Source of the DNA: Tepidaquicella sp964564635
GTDB lineage: Bacteria > Bacteroidota > Ignavibacteria > Tepidaquicellales > Tepidaquicellaceae
Direction: 5' to 3'
Length of the DNA: 64,000 nt
Assembly: GCA_964564635.1 (NCBI GenBank)
Contig: CAZMAR010000001.1
Coordinates: forward strand, 930,001 to 994,000
The notes under the pieces were generated by a model. That model was not told the origin of the DNA and ran no database searches. It was given only the letters and a program-made list of their open reading frames with translations. Positions 1-9,379 of the stretch are shown here, in pieces; positions within the stretch are counted from its first letter, which is position 1, and every line of letters begins with the position of its first letter. The position numbers were made by a program, and so were the translations under genes.

Positions 1-3000
1 TGATAATTTTGAACTTATTTTTATAGTGCTATCTACTGCAATATTTGAATACAAAGTATCAACTCTAAGTTTCACTAATCCTTGAGGTGAAGTTGCAGAC
101 CACTGATTAACTATGACATTTACAGGGATGTAACCTACATTTGTAACACTTAAGCTAAAAGTAACTGAATCCCCTTCCTGAACTATAGAATCGCTTCTTA
201 TAAAAGAATTTAAATCAGGCACCAATTCTGCAGGTGGTGTATAATATAAACTTAATTTAGAAAATTTTGGGGAAACAGTAACTTCAGGGTGATTTGTATC
301 TATTTCGAATTTTAATACAAGTTTTGAGTTAGGATACAATAATGGATTTATACTATCAAGAACGATATACTCCGATAGAGGTTGATTTTGTTTTAAATAC
401 TCCTCCAGTCCATTGTTTTTTATGCCTATTAAATCATATTTAATATTAGTAAAAGGGAATAATAAATAATTTAAACTAAAATATTTCCATCCATCTGAAG
501 GACCAAATGTACTAATCAAATTTCCAGAAGTAAAATAAAACAGCGGATTCATACTTATGTTGACAGGTGACCAACCAATATTAGAGAACCCTTCTTGAGT
601 TAGTGGTTGTGGCAGACCACGATAAGAAATGAAACTCCATCTTGAAAACTGAGTAAGGTTGACAGAATCAATGTAATAACTACCGAATTGTTTAAATTTA
701 TTCCTAACAGCTAAATTCATATTTTGCGTTTCTGAAGTAGGAATTGACTTCACAACCATTAAGACATAATTTGTATCAAAATTATTAAGATAGCTAATAA
801 TTGAATCATTAGATAAATTAGAAGAAAAAGCAAAATGTTTTAAATCAACAAGTTTCCCGTCAAGTTTTCTAACTTTTGCTATATTTAAGCCACCCCAAAA
901 CATAGTATCAATAAGAAAAATTTGAGATTCATTTATTGTAAAGTAAGTTGCATCAAAAAAGTTTCCACCCCAGGACTGTGCAACGAGATTACCAACAAAT
1001 TGACTTAATTCAAATTTCCCGTCACGATATCTAAGGTTATTAATATCATAATTATCAAATTGCCCATTTTTATATTTGGAAACCTGTATTATTGTATCTA
1101 TAGCTCTTAATTTGAAGAGATTCTTATTTTCAGAATATACAAATCTACGAATTTCAGACCATCCCGAACTATCAACATTGTTTATAATTGCATTCATTCG
1201 CCAATAATAAACAACATTTGTATCCTTGATAGGAATGTCAACTTTAAATTTTGTAATAACACCGGTTGTCAAATTTTTAAAATAAATTCGATTTAAAGGA
1301 GAAGAAAAAGAATTTGTGGTATCAATTGATAAAATTACTTTTACTTGATTTTGGTTAAAATTTATAGTTGGGTTTAAGCCAGATATTTCGACTGAATCTG
1401 TTGAAATTACTTGATTATCAACGGGTTTTAACGGAACAAAGGAAATATTTTTTAAATAAATTGGTATTATAATTGTGTTGTTTGTTTTCAAATCTTTAGG
1501 ATACCAATTCTCAGGGTCTATTACAACTTTAGCCGAATAATTTCCTGCAGAGTCAAATGAATAAAAATATGATAAAGTATCTATATAATTAAAGTTCTTT
1601 ATTATTGTATCTTTATTATATATTGTATTATTATTTTTCAAAATTTGAAATCTGATTTTGCATGAATCCGAGCAAACTCCAAGATTTTTAGGATATATTT
1701 TATAGTTTATTAACTCTTTTAAAGAAGGATATAAATTGGAACTCCAAAAATCATTGACCTGTATATCGAATTCAGGATAAGTCATAAACTTTAATTTTGC
1801 AGCCGGATCACCCAATAAATTATAACAGTTTAAAGTATTTCTTGATGGAAAGCTCAATGAATCAACACTCATTTTAATAGAAGCATATTGCAAAATTTCC
1901 CCTAAACTTCTTAAAGTATCCGAACTAAATGCCTCGAATAAATATCCATTTAAATTATTACCGGAACCAGAAAAACTCCAACCTGTAGAACCTAAAAAGC
2001 CAATGGCTCCATTCCCCTGAATTGTTATAAACTTTTCTCCAAAACTTCTAAGTTCTGTTTCAGCATTTTTTCCGGTGAAGCAAGTCATACTGAATATATA
2101 AGGAAGTTTTTCAGAATTATTTAATTCATTTGGATCTGATAAGCCATTATCCCATATATTAGAACCTGCATGTCCGATGTAATTAACAATCAAGCCCCCA
2201 GAATTAATTGAGTTCTTTATAGAATCTTGATAATTGTAAGTTATATATCCGGCAGAATCATTTCTATATATTTTAGTATTGACACCAGAAATCGGACAGG
2301 GATTGATGTATGTATTTATAAATGTATTTGACTGATTTGCAAATTGTATTTGTTCATTAATATTCTGACCCCCAGTAATGAAAATAAAATTCTTTACCCA
2401 CTTTGATAATGAAGAGTTATCATAATCAATTATTTTATTTACTACATTTTGAGCTTCCTGAATATTGTAAACCGGTAATCTGCCAACAGCGACCTGATGA
2501 TAATATGTAAATGAATTGGTATTAAAATTAACAAAAAAACCATCTGTTATAGGATTCCCATAAACAGGAACATAATTTATATAATATTCTCCATTAATTA
2601 CGTTGTGTTTAGGATCAAGTGAGCCCCTTCCAAATAAGCATAAATACCTCAATTTAGGAGCTTGCCAATTTGAATAAACATACTTAACAAAGTTTTTTAC
2701 TGCAATAGGGTTTTCAATACCGAAATTAAAAACATCATAAATATCTTCTATTTCTGCTTTATAAGTTCTAAATTGATTATAATTAGAACGATGCATTCGT
2801 AGTTGTTCTGCCTGAGTTTCAAAAAGTTTATTATAAATTATCAAATAGTCTGCTCCGTTCTGTTGCGAAAGAAAATCAGGTACTCTTTTTATTTTTATTC
2901 TAAAGGGTTTTCTACTTATGTCTTGATTATAAACCTCAAACTTTCCATTGATTTTTCCTGAAAATATTAATGTGTCATTAGAAAAATAATAATTTGTAAT

Positions 3001-4059
3001 TCTCAGATTATTCCTAACATCATAAATAGATACAGAATATAAATTATTTGCACCGGACACTTTGAATTTTCTGGTTGCAGTGTCACCCTCTGTTAAATTC
3101 ATAAATAAATGTTGGTTTTCAAGTTCCATCTTTCGCGGATAAAATACAGTGAACATATCAAACAATATTCTACCTACATAAGTAGAAGGATTCGTGTATG
3201 TAAAACTTATTTGATTAACATTTGACGAAGACAGTAAAGAGGTTGGAAATGCAATTGTTGTATCAAATCTATTGTAATTATCCCGCTTTATCGTATCAAC
3301 AATATTAGAATTGATTCTTAATATTAACCTGTGTTCATTTACTAAAGTATCAGTAAAAGAATTTGGATAAGCAAATAATTTTAAAAAACTTGTTCCACTT
3401 TGCTGGTAAAGAAAAGGAATTCTAAATGTATCAGAAATGACATTCCCCCGAGTCAATTCACGCCAGTACCAACCTTCTCCAGATACTCTTTCATTATTGA
3501 AATTCCTGAAATCGGTAGGATTTCTTTTTTCACCTAAACTATAAATTAAATCCTTCTCAAAATGTAAATCTTGAAAGAAGTAATTATTCGGATAAAAAAT
3601 GTTTGATGTGTAGGAAAAATCAGTAAATCTTAATCCAAAATCTCCGCCCCAATCTATCCAATAAACATTTGTATCAGAATACAAATTATAATATTCATCA
3701 ACTGTATAATGTACAATTAAATTACCACCGATCTCCATATAGACATTGGAAATTCCACCATAATTTCTCTCAGCATAAAAATCAAAATAATCACTATCGT
3801 TGAAGATACCATCTTGTTCACCAAAGAAATAGATGGGAACCTGAACACCTTTAAATATTACTTTAACTGTCCGAGGATCAATATTATTAGGATTAATTCC
3901 GGCATTTATAAAATCTGACTTATTTATTCTATAAATTCCATCGTTAACAACATATAACTTTAAATAATCTTTATTAGGGGTAATCCAGTTGTAATTCTGA
4001 GAAAATACAACTACAACAAATAACAAATTAAGAAGAGATGTAATAAAAAGTCTCTTCAT
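1..4059 (-). CDS. C25 (gingipain-fold) peptidase, C-terminus cut by window edge
   Basis: An open frame of 1,353 codons runs from ATG at 4059 off the left edge with no stop. It begins with a signal peptide (residues 1-21, ending VVVVFSQ). The centre carries the C25 signature: GGLIVNYIGHAG with the catalytic His near residue 630, and SMTCFTGK with the catalytic Cys near residue 660. It is therefore probably an active, exported cysteine peptidase of the gingipain/PorU fold. Further on, a stretch around the motif VMVVK-like LMVVKSIPTSE resembles an ILEI/FAM3-like domain, and the last visible part resembles a CARDB/Ig-like domain (EGDSVTFSLSVTNVGYIPV). The expected T9SS sorting domain would lie beyond the window. 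It starts 13 bp after a GT26 gene, so it is probably co-transcribed with the glycan operon. Whether it is PorU itself or a secreted peptidase cannot be settled from this part. Confidence 0.85.
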   Translation of the reverse strand, partial: MKRLFITSLLNLLFVVVVFSQNYNWITPNKDYLKLYVVNDGIYRINKSDFINAGINPNNIDPRTVKVIFKGVQVPIYFFGEQDGIFNDSDYFDFYAERNYGGISNVYMEIGGNLIVHYTVDEYYNLYSDTNVYWIDWGGDFGLRFTDFSYTSNIFYPNNYFFQDLHFEKDLIYSLGEKRNPTDFRNFNNERVSGEGWYWRELTRGNVISDTFRIPFLYQQSGTSFLKLFAYPNSFTDTLVNEHRLILRINSNIVDTIKRDNYNRFDTTIAFPTSLLSSSNVNQISFTYTNPSTYVGRILFDMFTVFYPRKMELENQHLFMNLTEGDTATRKFKVSGANNLYSVSIYDVRNNLRITNYYFSNDTLIFSGKINGKFEVYNQDISRKPFRIKIKRVPDFLSQQNGADYLIIYNKLFETQAEQLRMHRSNYNQFRTYKAEIEDIYDVFNFGIENPIAVKNFVKYVYSNWQAPKLRYLCLFGRGSLDPKHNVINGEYYINYVPVYGNPITDGFFVNFNTNSFTYYHQVAVGRLPVYNIQEAQNVVNKIIDYDNSSLSKWVKNFIFITGGQNINEQIQFANQSNTFINTYINPCPISGVNTKIYRNDSAGYITYNYQDSIKNSINSGGLIVNYIGHAGSNIWDNGLSDPNELNNSEKLPYIFSMTCFTGKNAETELRSFGEKFITIQGNGAIGFLGSTGWSFSGSGNNLNGYLFEAFSSDTLRSLGEILQYASIKMSVDSLSFPSRNTLNCYNLLGDPAAKLKFMTYPEFDIQVNDFWSSNLYPSLKELINYKIYPKNLGVCSDSCKIRFQILKNNNTIYNKDTIIKNFNYIDTLSYFYSFDSAGNYSAKVVIDPENWYPKDLKTNNTIIIPIYLKNISFVPLKPVDNQVISTDSVEISGLNPTINFNQNQVKVILSIDTTNSFSSPLNRIYFKNLTTGVITKFKVDIPIKDTNVVYYWRMNAIINNVDSSGWSEIRRFVYSENKNLFKLRAIDTIIQVSKYKNGQFDNYDINNLRYRDGKFELSQFVGNLVAQSWGGNFFDATYFTINESQIFLIDTMFWGGLNIAKVRKLDGKLVDLKHFAFSSNLSNDSIISYLNNFDTNYVLMVVKSIPTSETQNMNLAVRNKFKQFGSYYIDSVNLTQFSRWSFISYRGLPQPLTQEGFSNIGWSPVNISMNPLFYFTSGNLISTFGPSDGWKYFSLNYLLFPFTNIKYDLIGIKNNGLEEYLKQNQPLSEYIVLDSINPLLYPNSKLVLKFEIDTNHPEVTVSPKFSKLSLYYTPPAELVPDLNSFIRSDSIVQEGDSVTFSLSVTNVGYIPVNVIVNQWSATSPQGLVKLRVDTLYSNIAVDSTIKISSKLS

Positions 4060-4072
4060 CGAAAAAATAATT

Positions 4073-4795
4073 TTACAATAATTTAAATTTTTGCAAAATA
4101 ACTTTAAAGATAAAAACAGGAATCCCTTTAAAATATCTTAAAAATAGTCTCCGGGGCTCCATAATAATTCTGAACAGCCATTCTAATTTTAATTTTCTAA
4201 TTATTAATGGAGCTCTTCTTAAATAACCGGAAATAAAGTCTATTCCGCTTCCTATACAAATAATTACAGGTATATCAATTTTATCTGAGTATTTGTATAC
4301 GAATTCCTCCTGCGTTGGTGTTCCCAATCCAACAAATAATATATTAGACTTCGATTCATTCATTTCTTTCAAAATATTATCATTAAATTTATACTCTCTA
4401 CTATAATATCCCCCCAGAGTAATATTGGGATAAATTTTTTCCAATTTCTCAAGCATAAGAGGTTTTGCTTTTTCATCACCTCCATACAAAAAAATTTTAC
4501 ATCCTCTTTTATTTAGTTCTTCAAATAATTTATAATACAAATCAGTTCCAGTTATATATTCTTTCAGTCCATTTTTTCCGTAAAGAAATCTTGAAGCATA
4601 ATATATACCAATACCATCAGAATGAATTATGTCAAAATAAGAATTTAATTTTTCTACATTATTTGATTTTTTTACTAAATGATAAAAATTTATATAGCTA
4701 ATTCTTATTTTTTTCTCATTATAAATTGAATGAAAAATATAATCTATTAACTCATCATATTTTACATTCTTAATATCAATATAAATAATTTTCAT
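4073..4795 (-). CDS. WecG/TagA/CpsF-family glycosyltransferase (GT26)
   Basis: A 240-residue protein with the whole GT26 fold. The family adds a sugar (for example N-acetylmannosaminyl or its uronic acid) to an undecaprenyl-linked acceptor at the inner membrane. Visible marks are the catalytic Asp of HSDGIGIYYASRF (D60), the GTD at 83-85, GLGTPTQEEF (156-165), GSGIDFISGYLRRAP (182-196), and a basic tail EWLFRIIMEPRRLFLRYF (205-222) typical of membrane association. Length is normal for the family. It is the last glycan gene before the C25 peptidase and 33 bp downstream of a methyltransferase gene. The donor sugar cannot be read from the sequence. Confidence 0.9.
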   Translation of the reverse strand: MKIIYIDIKNVKYDELIDYIFHSIYNEKKIRISYINFYHLVKKSNNVEKLNSYFDIIHSDGIGIYYASRFLYGKNGLKEYITGTDLYYKLFEELNKRGCKIFLYGGDEKAKPLMLEKLEKIYPNITLGGYYSREYKFNDNILKEMNESKSNILFVGLGTPTQEEFVYKYSDKIDIPVIICIGSGIDFISGYLRRAPLIIRKLKLEWLFRIIMEPRRLFLRYFKGIPVFIFKVILQKFKLL

Positions 4796-4828
4796 CCTAT
4801 AAACATTTATTAAATATTACCAAAAGCT

Positions 4829-5629
4829 CTACAAGGAATTACTTTTTTTAGAAACAACACATATAACTTCTTTAACTTTCTGATTAATATCATCCCTCAT
4901 TAATACATCAAGAGAATCTCTATCATATTCATTAACTATTTCAAAATTATATTTTTTTACCAAATACTCGAAATCATTTCTGTCATATTTGCTATAAAAA
5001 TTACCATATTTATCACCAACTTTCGAATAATGGACAATAATTTTGCCATCATCTTTTAATTTCTTTTTAAACTCCTTAAAATAGTCAGATACATCTCTTA
5101 TATCCAGATGCACAAATACATCAAAGGAGAAAAAATAATCAATGCTTTTATCTTCTATAAAATCAAGATTAATTTTATTAATTAAATTATAATTTACATT
5201 ATTATATTCAGAAAATCTCTTTCGACATATATCTAAGCAGGTTTCGGAAATTTCAATCAGGTATAATTTTGAAGCAAGTTTTATTAAACTTTCAGTCCAT
5301 CTACCAGCTCCCGGTCCAATTTCAACTATGACAGAATCTTTCTTAATATTTGAATTTATTATAACCTCAATAAATTTATCTTTCCATTTTTCAGATTTAC
5401 TCCATTCTTCTCCCAGGTTTTTCCAGTCATAATTATTCCACATAAAAATATTTTGCTCAATACTGTTGAGACCTTTAATAGGTCTTTTATGTTCAATCCT
5501 GGAAATACTTTTTTCAATTATTGTTAACATCTTCAGTAATACTCTTCTAATAGTCATAAATATAGTCCAGGAAATCCCGTTTTGTTTTACAGATAAAAAA
5601 AATCTCTTAAGAATTATTGTTTTTTTCAA
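4829..5629 (-). CDS. SAM-dependent methyltransferase, class I
   Basis: A 266-residue protein. Motif I is VEIGPGAGRW (102-111), followed by the acidic residue of LIEISE at the end of strand 2 (about 124-129) and the motif YFFSFDVFVHLD. This is a complete Rossmann methyltransferase preceded by about 95 basic, helical residues. Its position between a GT4 and a GT26 gene suggests that it methylates a sugar or the glycan terminus, but the substrate is unknown. The first 23 bp overlap the end of the upstream GT4 gene, indicating translational coupling. Confidence 0.85.
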   Translation of the reverse strand: MKKTIILKRFFLSVKQNGISWTIFMTIRRVLLKMLTIIEKSISRIEHKRPIKGLNSIEQNIFMWNNYDWKNLGEEWSKSEKWKDKFIEVIINSNIKKDSVIVEIGPGAGRWTESLIKLASKLYLIEISETCLDICRKRFSEYNNVNYNLINKINLDFIEDKSIDYFFSFDVFVHLDIRDVSDYFKEFKKKLKDDGKIIVHYSKVGDKYGNFYSKYDRNDFEYLVKKYNFEIVNEYDRDSLDVLMRDDINQKVKEVICVVSKKSNSL

Positions 5630-6695
5630 TTTGTAAAGATTTATATAAATTTATAATTTTTTTTATTGCTGAATCCGAGTTGAACTGACTTAATACCGTT
5701 TTTTGTAATTCCGCGCCAAACTCTTTCACCTTATCGTAATTATTTAATATTAATTTTAATTTTTTTGTAAAATCGTTCAAGTCATCTTTATTAAATAGAA
5801 TTCCGTTTTTACCATCAATAATAATTTCCTTAATACCTCCTGTATTGGCTGCAAGGCAGGGTAATTTCATCATTCCGGCTTCCAAGAGAACCAATCCAAA
5901 TGGCTCTATCCGAGAAGGCAGAATTAATAAATTAATTATATTATAGTAATTGTAAATATCATGAACATTTTCACATAATATAATCTTAGATTTACAATTA
6001 TTTTTTAACTCAATTATTTTATTTTTATCCTTCCCTTCCCCTATTAACAATAATATTAAATCTTTTCGAATTTCTTCTCTTGATAAAGCTTTTAAAATTA
6101 TATCTACCCCTTTCTCTTCAAAATCAAACCTTCCCACGTATCCTAAAATAAAATCATTATTGCTCAAACCTAATTTTTTTAACATTTCCTCTTTCTCAAT
6201 TGTAACTTTCACTTCGTTGGGATTAACGAAGTTATAAATTTTATGAATATTTCCCTTGTAATCAAATTCATTTTCAATATGAAATTTAACATACTCGCTA
6301 ACAGAAATAATATTTTTCAATTTGTAACTCAATATCTTTCTCCCTTTAACTACACTGTGAACTGTGGATATAGCTGGTAAATTGAATAATTTTGAAAGTA
6401 AATAGGCATATACATCACCTATTCTATTATGGGAGTGGATAATATCTATTTTATTTCTGCGAATTATAGTGATCAATTTAAGTAAATTATAAAAAAATAG
6501 TGCCTTTGATGATAAATTTATTTTATAATATTTTATATTTAATGCATCCAACCTTTCTAATGAATTTCCTTTCCGGAAAATAACCACTGAACAAACTTCT
6601 TCCGGATTCATTAATGAAATTAATGTATACAGCATTTTCGATATTCCGCACACATAGTTGAAATCCTTTATTAAATGCAAAACCTTAATCATCAT
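5607..6695 (-). CDS. Glycosyltransferase family 4
   Basis: A 362-residue GT-B enzyme that transfers a sugar from a nucleotide donor with retention. The N-terminal acceptor domain has the loop VCGISKMLYTL. The C-terminal donor domain starts at GYVGRF (185-190) and has the EX7E motif EPFGLVLLE (264-272) followed by the family-typical NTGGIKEII. It starts with tandem ATG codons that overlap the upstream GT9 gene by 11 bp, and its own end overlaps the methyltransferase start. It is part of the minus-strand glycan operon. Donor and acceptor are unknown. Confidence 0.9.
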   Translation of the reverse strand: MMIKVLHLIKDFNYVCGISKMLYTLISLMNPEEVCSVVIFRKGNSLERLDALNIKYYKINLSSKALFFYNLLKLITIIRRNKIDIIHSHNRIGDVYAYLLSKLFNLPAISTVHSVVKGRKILSYKLKNIISVSEYVKFHIENEFDYKGNIHKIYNFVNPNEVKVTIEKEEMLKKLGLSNNDFILGYVGRFDFEEKGVDIILKALSREEIRKDLILLLIGEGKDKNKIIELKNNCKSKIILCENVHDIYNYYNIINLLILPSRIEPFGLVLLEAGMMKLPCLAANTGGIKEIIIDGKNGILFNKDDLNDFTKKLKLILNNYDKVKEFGAELQKTVLSQFNSDSAIKKIINLYKSLQIEKNNNS

Positions 6696-7842
6696 TTTTT
6701 TTATTTAGCAGTTCTAAAACCCTATTATATACTTCCTGGACACTGACCCTGGAAATGCAATAACTCTCCCTATAACTACAATTCCAAGCGCAATTAAAAC
6801 ACTCCATTTTGTGATATAAAAATCTTACTTTTTTAATATTAAATGGTAATGGAAAAAATTCTCCGAAAAATCCACCACCAATTATTACAATTGCTGGGAT
6901 ATCAAATTTCAGTGCAATGTGTGCAAATCCGCTATCATTGCCAATATATAATTTTGAATTAGCAATTAATTTAATAATTTGATTTAAATCCCCTACTTCA
7001 ATATTTATATTAGTGTTTTTATTTCTTAAATTATCAAGTTTTTGATAATCCTTTTTGCTACCTATCAAGAAAATATTATGGTTATTAGAAATCAAACTGA
7101 TTAATTCACGATAATAATTTATGTTCCAGTTTTTTTCTTTCAAGGAAGAAAAAGGAGAAATGCAAATGTAATCCTCTCTTTCGATCAGAATATTGAATAT
7201 CTTACCCCTGTTAATTTTTATTTCTTCATTTCTATTGAAATCCTTTAATAAATTAATTATTCGTGAATATGCATTTTTTTCTTCTTTAAATAATATTTTA
7301 TCATATTTCTCATCTAATTTTTTAGAGTAATATTTACTTAAATAAATGTGATTACTCGTAAAAGAATATTTCCTCTTCGCTCCGCTCAATAATGCTATTT
7401 CATTACTAATAAAACCTCTTGCGGAAGAAATATTATATATTTCTTTAATGCCAAGTTTTATTAATCTTTTTAAAAATTTTATTCTGTAGATGGGGTTATA
7501 TTTATACTTTATAAAATCAATATCCACAATCTCAATGCTACCTTTATAGTTAATGAAAATATCAGAATATTTATGCGACACCAAAAAAATAACCTTTTTA
7601 TCTTTAAATACAGTATCATTCTCTAAAATTATTGAAGAAATAACTACATCTCCTAATTTACCTGAATCAAGAAAAACTGTATATTTTTTATAATTTTTTA
7701 CTTCTGAATTATTACCTATAACTTTTCTAATAGTTAAATAGATAAAATACTTGAAAGAATCAAATATAAATTTAAATATTTTTGAGAAAAATTTTACTTT
7801 CCCTGAAATCTTTTTTTTATATGTTTCGCTGTTTGATATCAT
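6685..7842 (-). CDS. Glycosyltransferase family 9 (heptosyltransferase-like)
   Basis: A 385-residue GT9 protein. After a basic, aromatic N-terminal stretch of about 50 residues that may contact the membrane comes the GKLGDVVIS loop (61-69). Later motifs are ISPFSSLKEKNW and the donor-site GNDSGFAHIAL. The C-terminus has the Cys-rich tail MECFNCAWNCSYRESYC found in a subset of GT9 proteins. The family adds heptose or related sugars to LPS-type cores, but the real donor here is unknown. It lies 52 bp downstream of the fragmentary membrane gene. Confidence 0.87.
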   Translation of the reverse strand: MISNSETYKKKISGKVKFFSKIFKFIFDSFKYFIYLTIRKVIGNNSEVKNYKKYTVFLDSGKLGDVVISSIILENDTVFKDKKVIFLVSHKYSDIFINYKGSIEIVDIDFIKYKYNPIYRIKFLKRLIKLGIKEIYNISSARGFISNEIALLSGAKRKYSFTSNHIYLSKYYSKKLDEKYDKILFKEEKNAYSRIINLLKDFNRNEEIKINRGKIFNILIEREDYICISPFSSLKEKNWNINYYRELISLISNNHNIFLIGSKKDYQKLDNLRNKNTNINIEVGDLNQIIKLIANSKLYIGNDSGFAHIALKFDIPAIVIIGGGFFGEFFPLPFNIKKVRFLYHKMECFNCAWNCSYRESYCISRVSVQEVYNRVLELLNKKNDD

Positions 7843-7894
7843 TCAAATACCTGCTTTTATTATTGTAGAATATTTTTTCACTTGCATATTTACC

Positions 7895-8185
7895 TTAGGT
7901 TAAAAGTACTTTTAAATACTCACAATTCAGCATTTTTCTATTTGTGATTTCATTATTAAAAAAATCATTAATCTGAAATATAAAATTATTTAATTCTCTA
8001 ATGTTCAAAACACGATTTCCATTATTAACATTAAAATTGAAAAGCCAATAAAAAGTAACCATTATATTTAGTAATATTAGAAATATTATAATCCTAAATA
8101 ATTTATTTACATTTATTAATTTAACTAATATAAAAAATAATAAAATTGCAAAAACTGTTTGTGTAGAGAGATTTCTTTTATCCAT
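7895..8185 (-). pseudogene. Membrane protein fragment, second half of a split gene
   Basis: A 96-residue frame starting at ATG 8185 with two hydrophobic helices (FAILLFFILVKLI and LFRIIIFLILLNIMVTFYWLF), then a polar Asn-rich tail. It overlaps the preceding hydrophobic frame by 8 bp in a different register, so the two frames look like pieces of one polytopic protein separated by a frameshift. Neither has a full-length family match that I recognise. An alternative is two genuine small coupled membrane proteins. Function unknown. Confidence 0.4.
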
Positions 8186-8444
8186 ATAGCAAGAGCCTCT
8201 TGTAAAAATGAAAAAAATAATTAATAGGTCTCTCCGAAAGATATAAAGTCATTTTATTAGAAAAAAACAAGAAAATACTTTGACTGTTAGAAACTCTGGA
8301 AAATAAATAAAAATCATCAGCATAACATATAAAAAAATAAATTATCAAAATAAGATATACTATCACAGGAAATCTAAAAAACAGTAAATCAAAATTTCTT
8401 TTTGTGGACAAATGAATACTAATTATGTATCTTTTTAAAATCAT
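8178..8444 (-). pseudogene. Membrane protein fragment, N-terminal half, GT-C-like
   Basis: An 88-residue frame whose ATG lies inside the last codons of the GT2 gene. It has a first transmembrane segment (VIVYLILIIYFFICYA) followed at once by ADDFYLFSR and later SERPINYFFHFYKR. An acidic pair just after the first helix, then an arginine-rich loop, is the layout of GT-C/GtrII-type polytopic glycosyltransferases. Those are about 400-600 residues long, so this would be a small remnant. It continues in another register at 8185. The family suggestion is inference from topology only. Confidence 0.35.
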
Positions 8445-9378
8445 ATTTCAAAGTTCTGTTTATCCAGTGATTAAATCTTAATAAAATATTCTTATCTCTC
8501 AAAAAATGAATAAATCTATCCCCTAATAATGACACTAAAAAATATCTTAAAATTTTTTTAACCTCAGAGGGTTTTAGCTTGAAACATTTAAGTAAATATT
8601 TTCTTGCAGTAACTAAACTTCCACTGTAATATTCTAATAGAGCAATTCTGTAGAATTTTAAAAATAAAGAATTATTATCACTAAAATTTTTATAACAATT
8701 CTCAATATAAATTCTACCAAGTGATAATCTACAGTTATTCTGCAAAATTATTTTTCCTCTTTCTCTCTTAACAACTCTATAATAAAGTAAGGGAATCTGA
8801 ATATTATACATTTTACAATTAGAGGAGAGAGCACGCAATAAAAACTCAAAATCTTCAGCTTGATAATTTGTATTATAAACTCCAATCTTTGTATATATGG
8901 ATTTTCTGCATAAGATTGTTGGATGTAAAATAGATGCTTCGATAGGCATAGCATATTCAATTTGATTATGAAATTCTGGCATCTTTTTTTCAAATAATAA
9001 TTTTCCTGATTCAGAGATATAATAAAAATTACTGCCAACTATGTCGATATCTCTATTTTTATTCAAAAATTCTAATTGGATTTCAAATCTTCTTAAATCC
9101 GATATATCATCGGCATCCATTCGGGCTATAAATTCTCCATTTGATTTATCTAAAAGAAAATTTAATGCCTGTGCTATTGAATAATTCTTCAGATAAAAAT
9201 ATTTTATCCTTGAATCTTTAAAGGTTTTAATTAGCTCAGAGGTTTTATCGTCGGAAGAATCTCCTATAAGAACTTCAATATTTAAATATGTTTGGTTCAA
9301 TATACTATCTATTGCCTCTACTATAAATTTTTCAGCATTATAAACCGGAATCAGTACTGATATTAAAGCATCCGTCAT
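8419..9378 (-). CDS. Glycosyltransferase family 2
   Basis: A 319-residue GT-A enzyme. It opens with SVLIPVYNAEKFIVEAIDS (7-25), has the nucleotide-binding acidic stretch IGDSSDDKTSE, and the metal-binding MDADD at 87-91 after the family-typical GEFIAR. About 110 residues of basic C-terminal helix follow. It starts 1 bp after the GT32 stop, so the two are translated together. It probably transfers a sugar onto the lipid-linked repeat unit at the cytoplasmic face. Confidence 0.9.
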   Translation of the reverse strand: MTDALISVLIPVYNAEKFIVEAIDSILNQTYLNIEVLIGDSSDDKTSELIKTFKDSRIKYFYLKNYSIAQALNFLLDKSNGEFIARMDADDISDLRRFEIQLEFLNKNRDIDIVGSNFYYISESGKLLFEKKMPEFHNQIEYAMPIEASILHPTILCRKSIYTKIGVYNTNYQAEDFEFLLRALSSNCKMYNIQIPLLYYRVVKRERGKIILQNNCRLSLGRIYIENCYKNFSDNNSLFLKFYRIALLEYYSGSLVTARKYLLKCFKLKPSEVKKILRYFLVSLLGDRFIHFLRDKNILLRFNHWINRTLKYDFKKIHN

Positions 9379-9379
9379 A

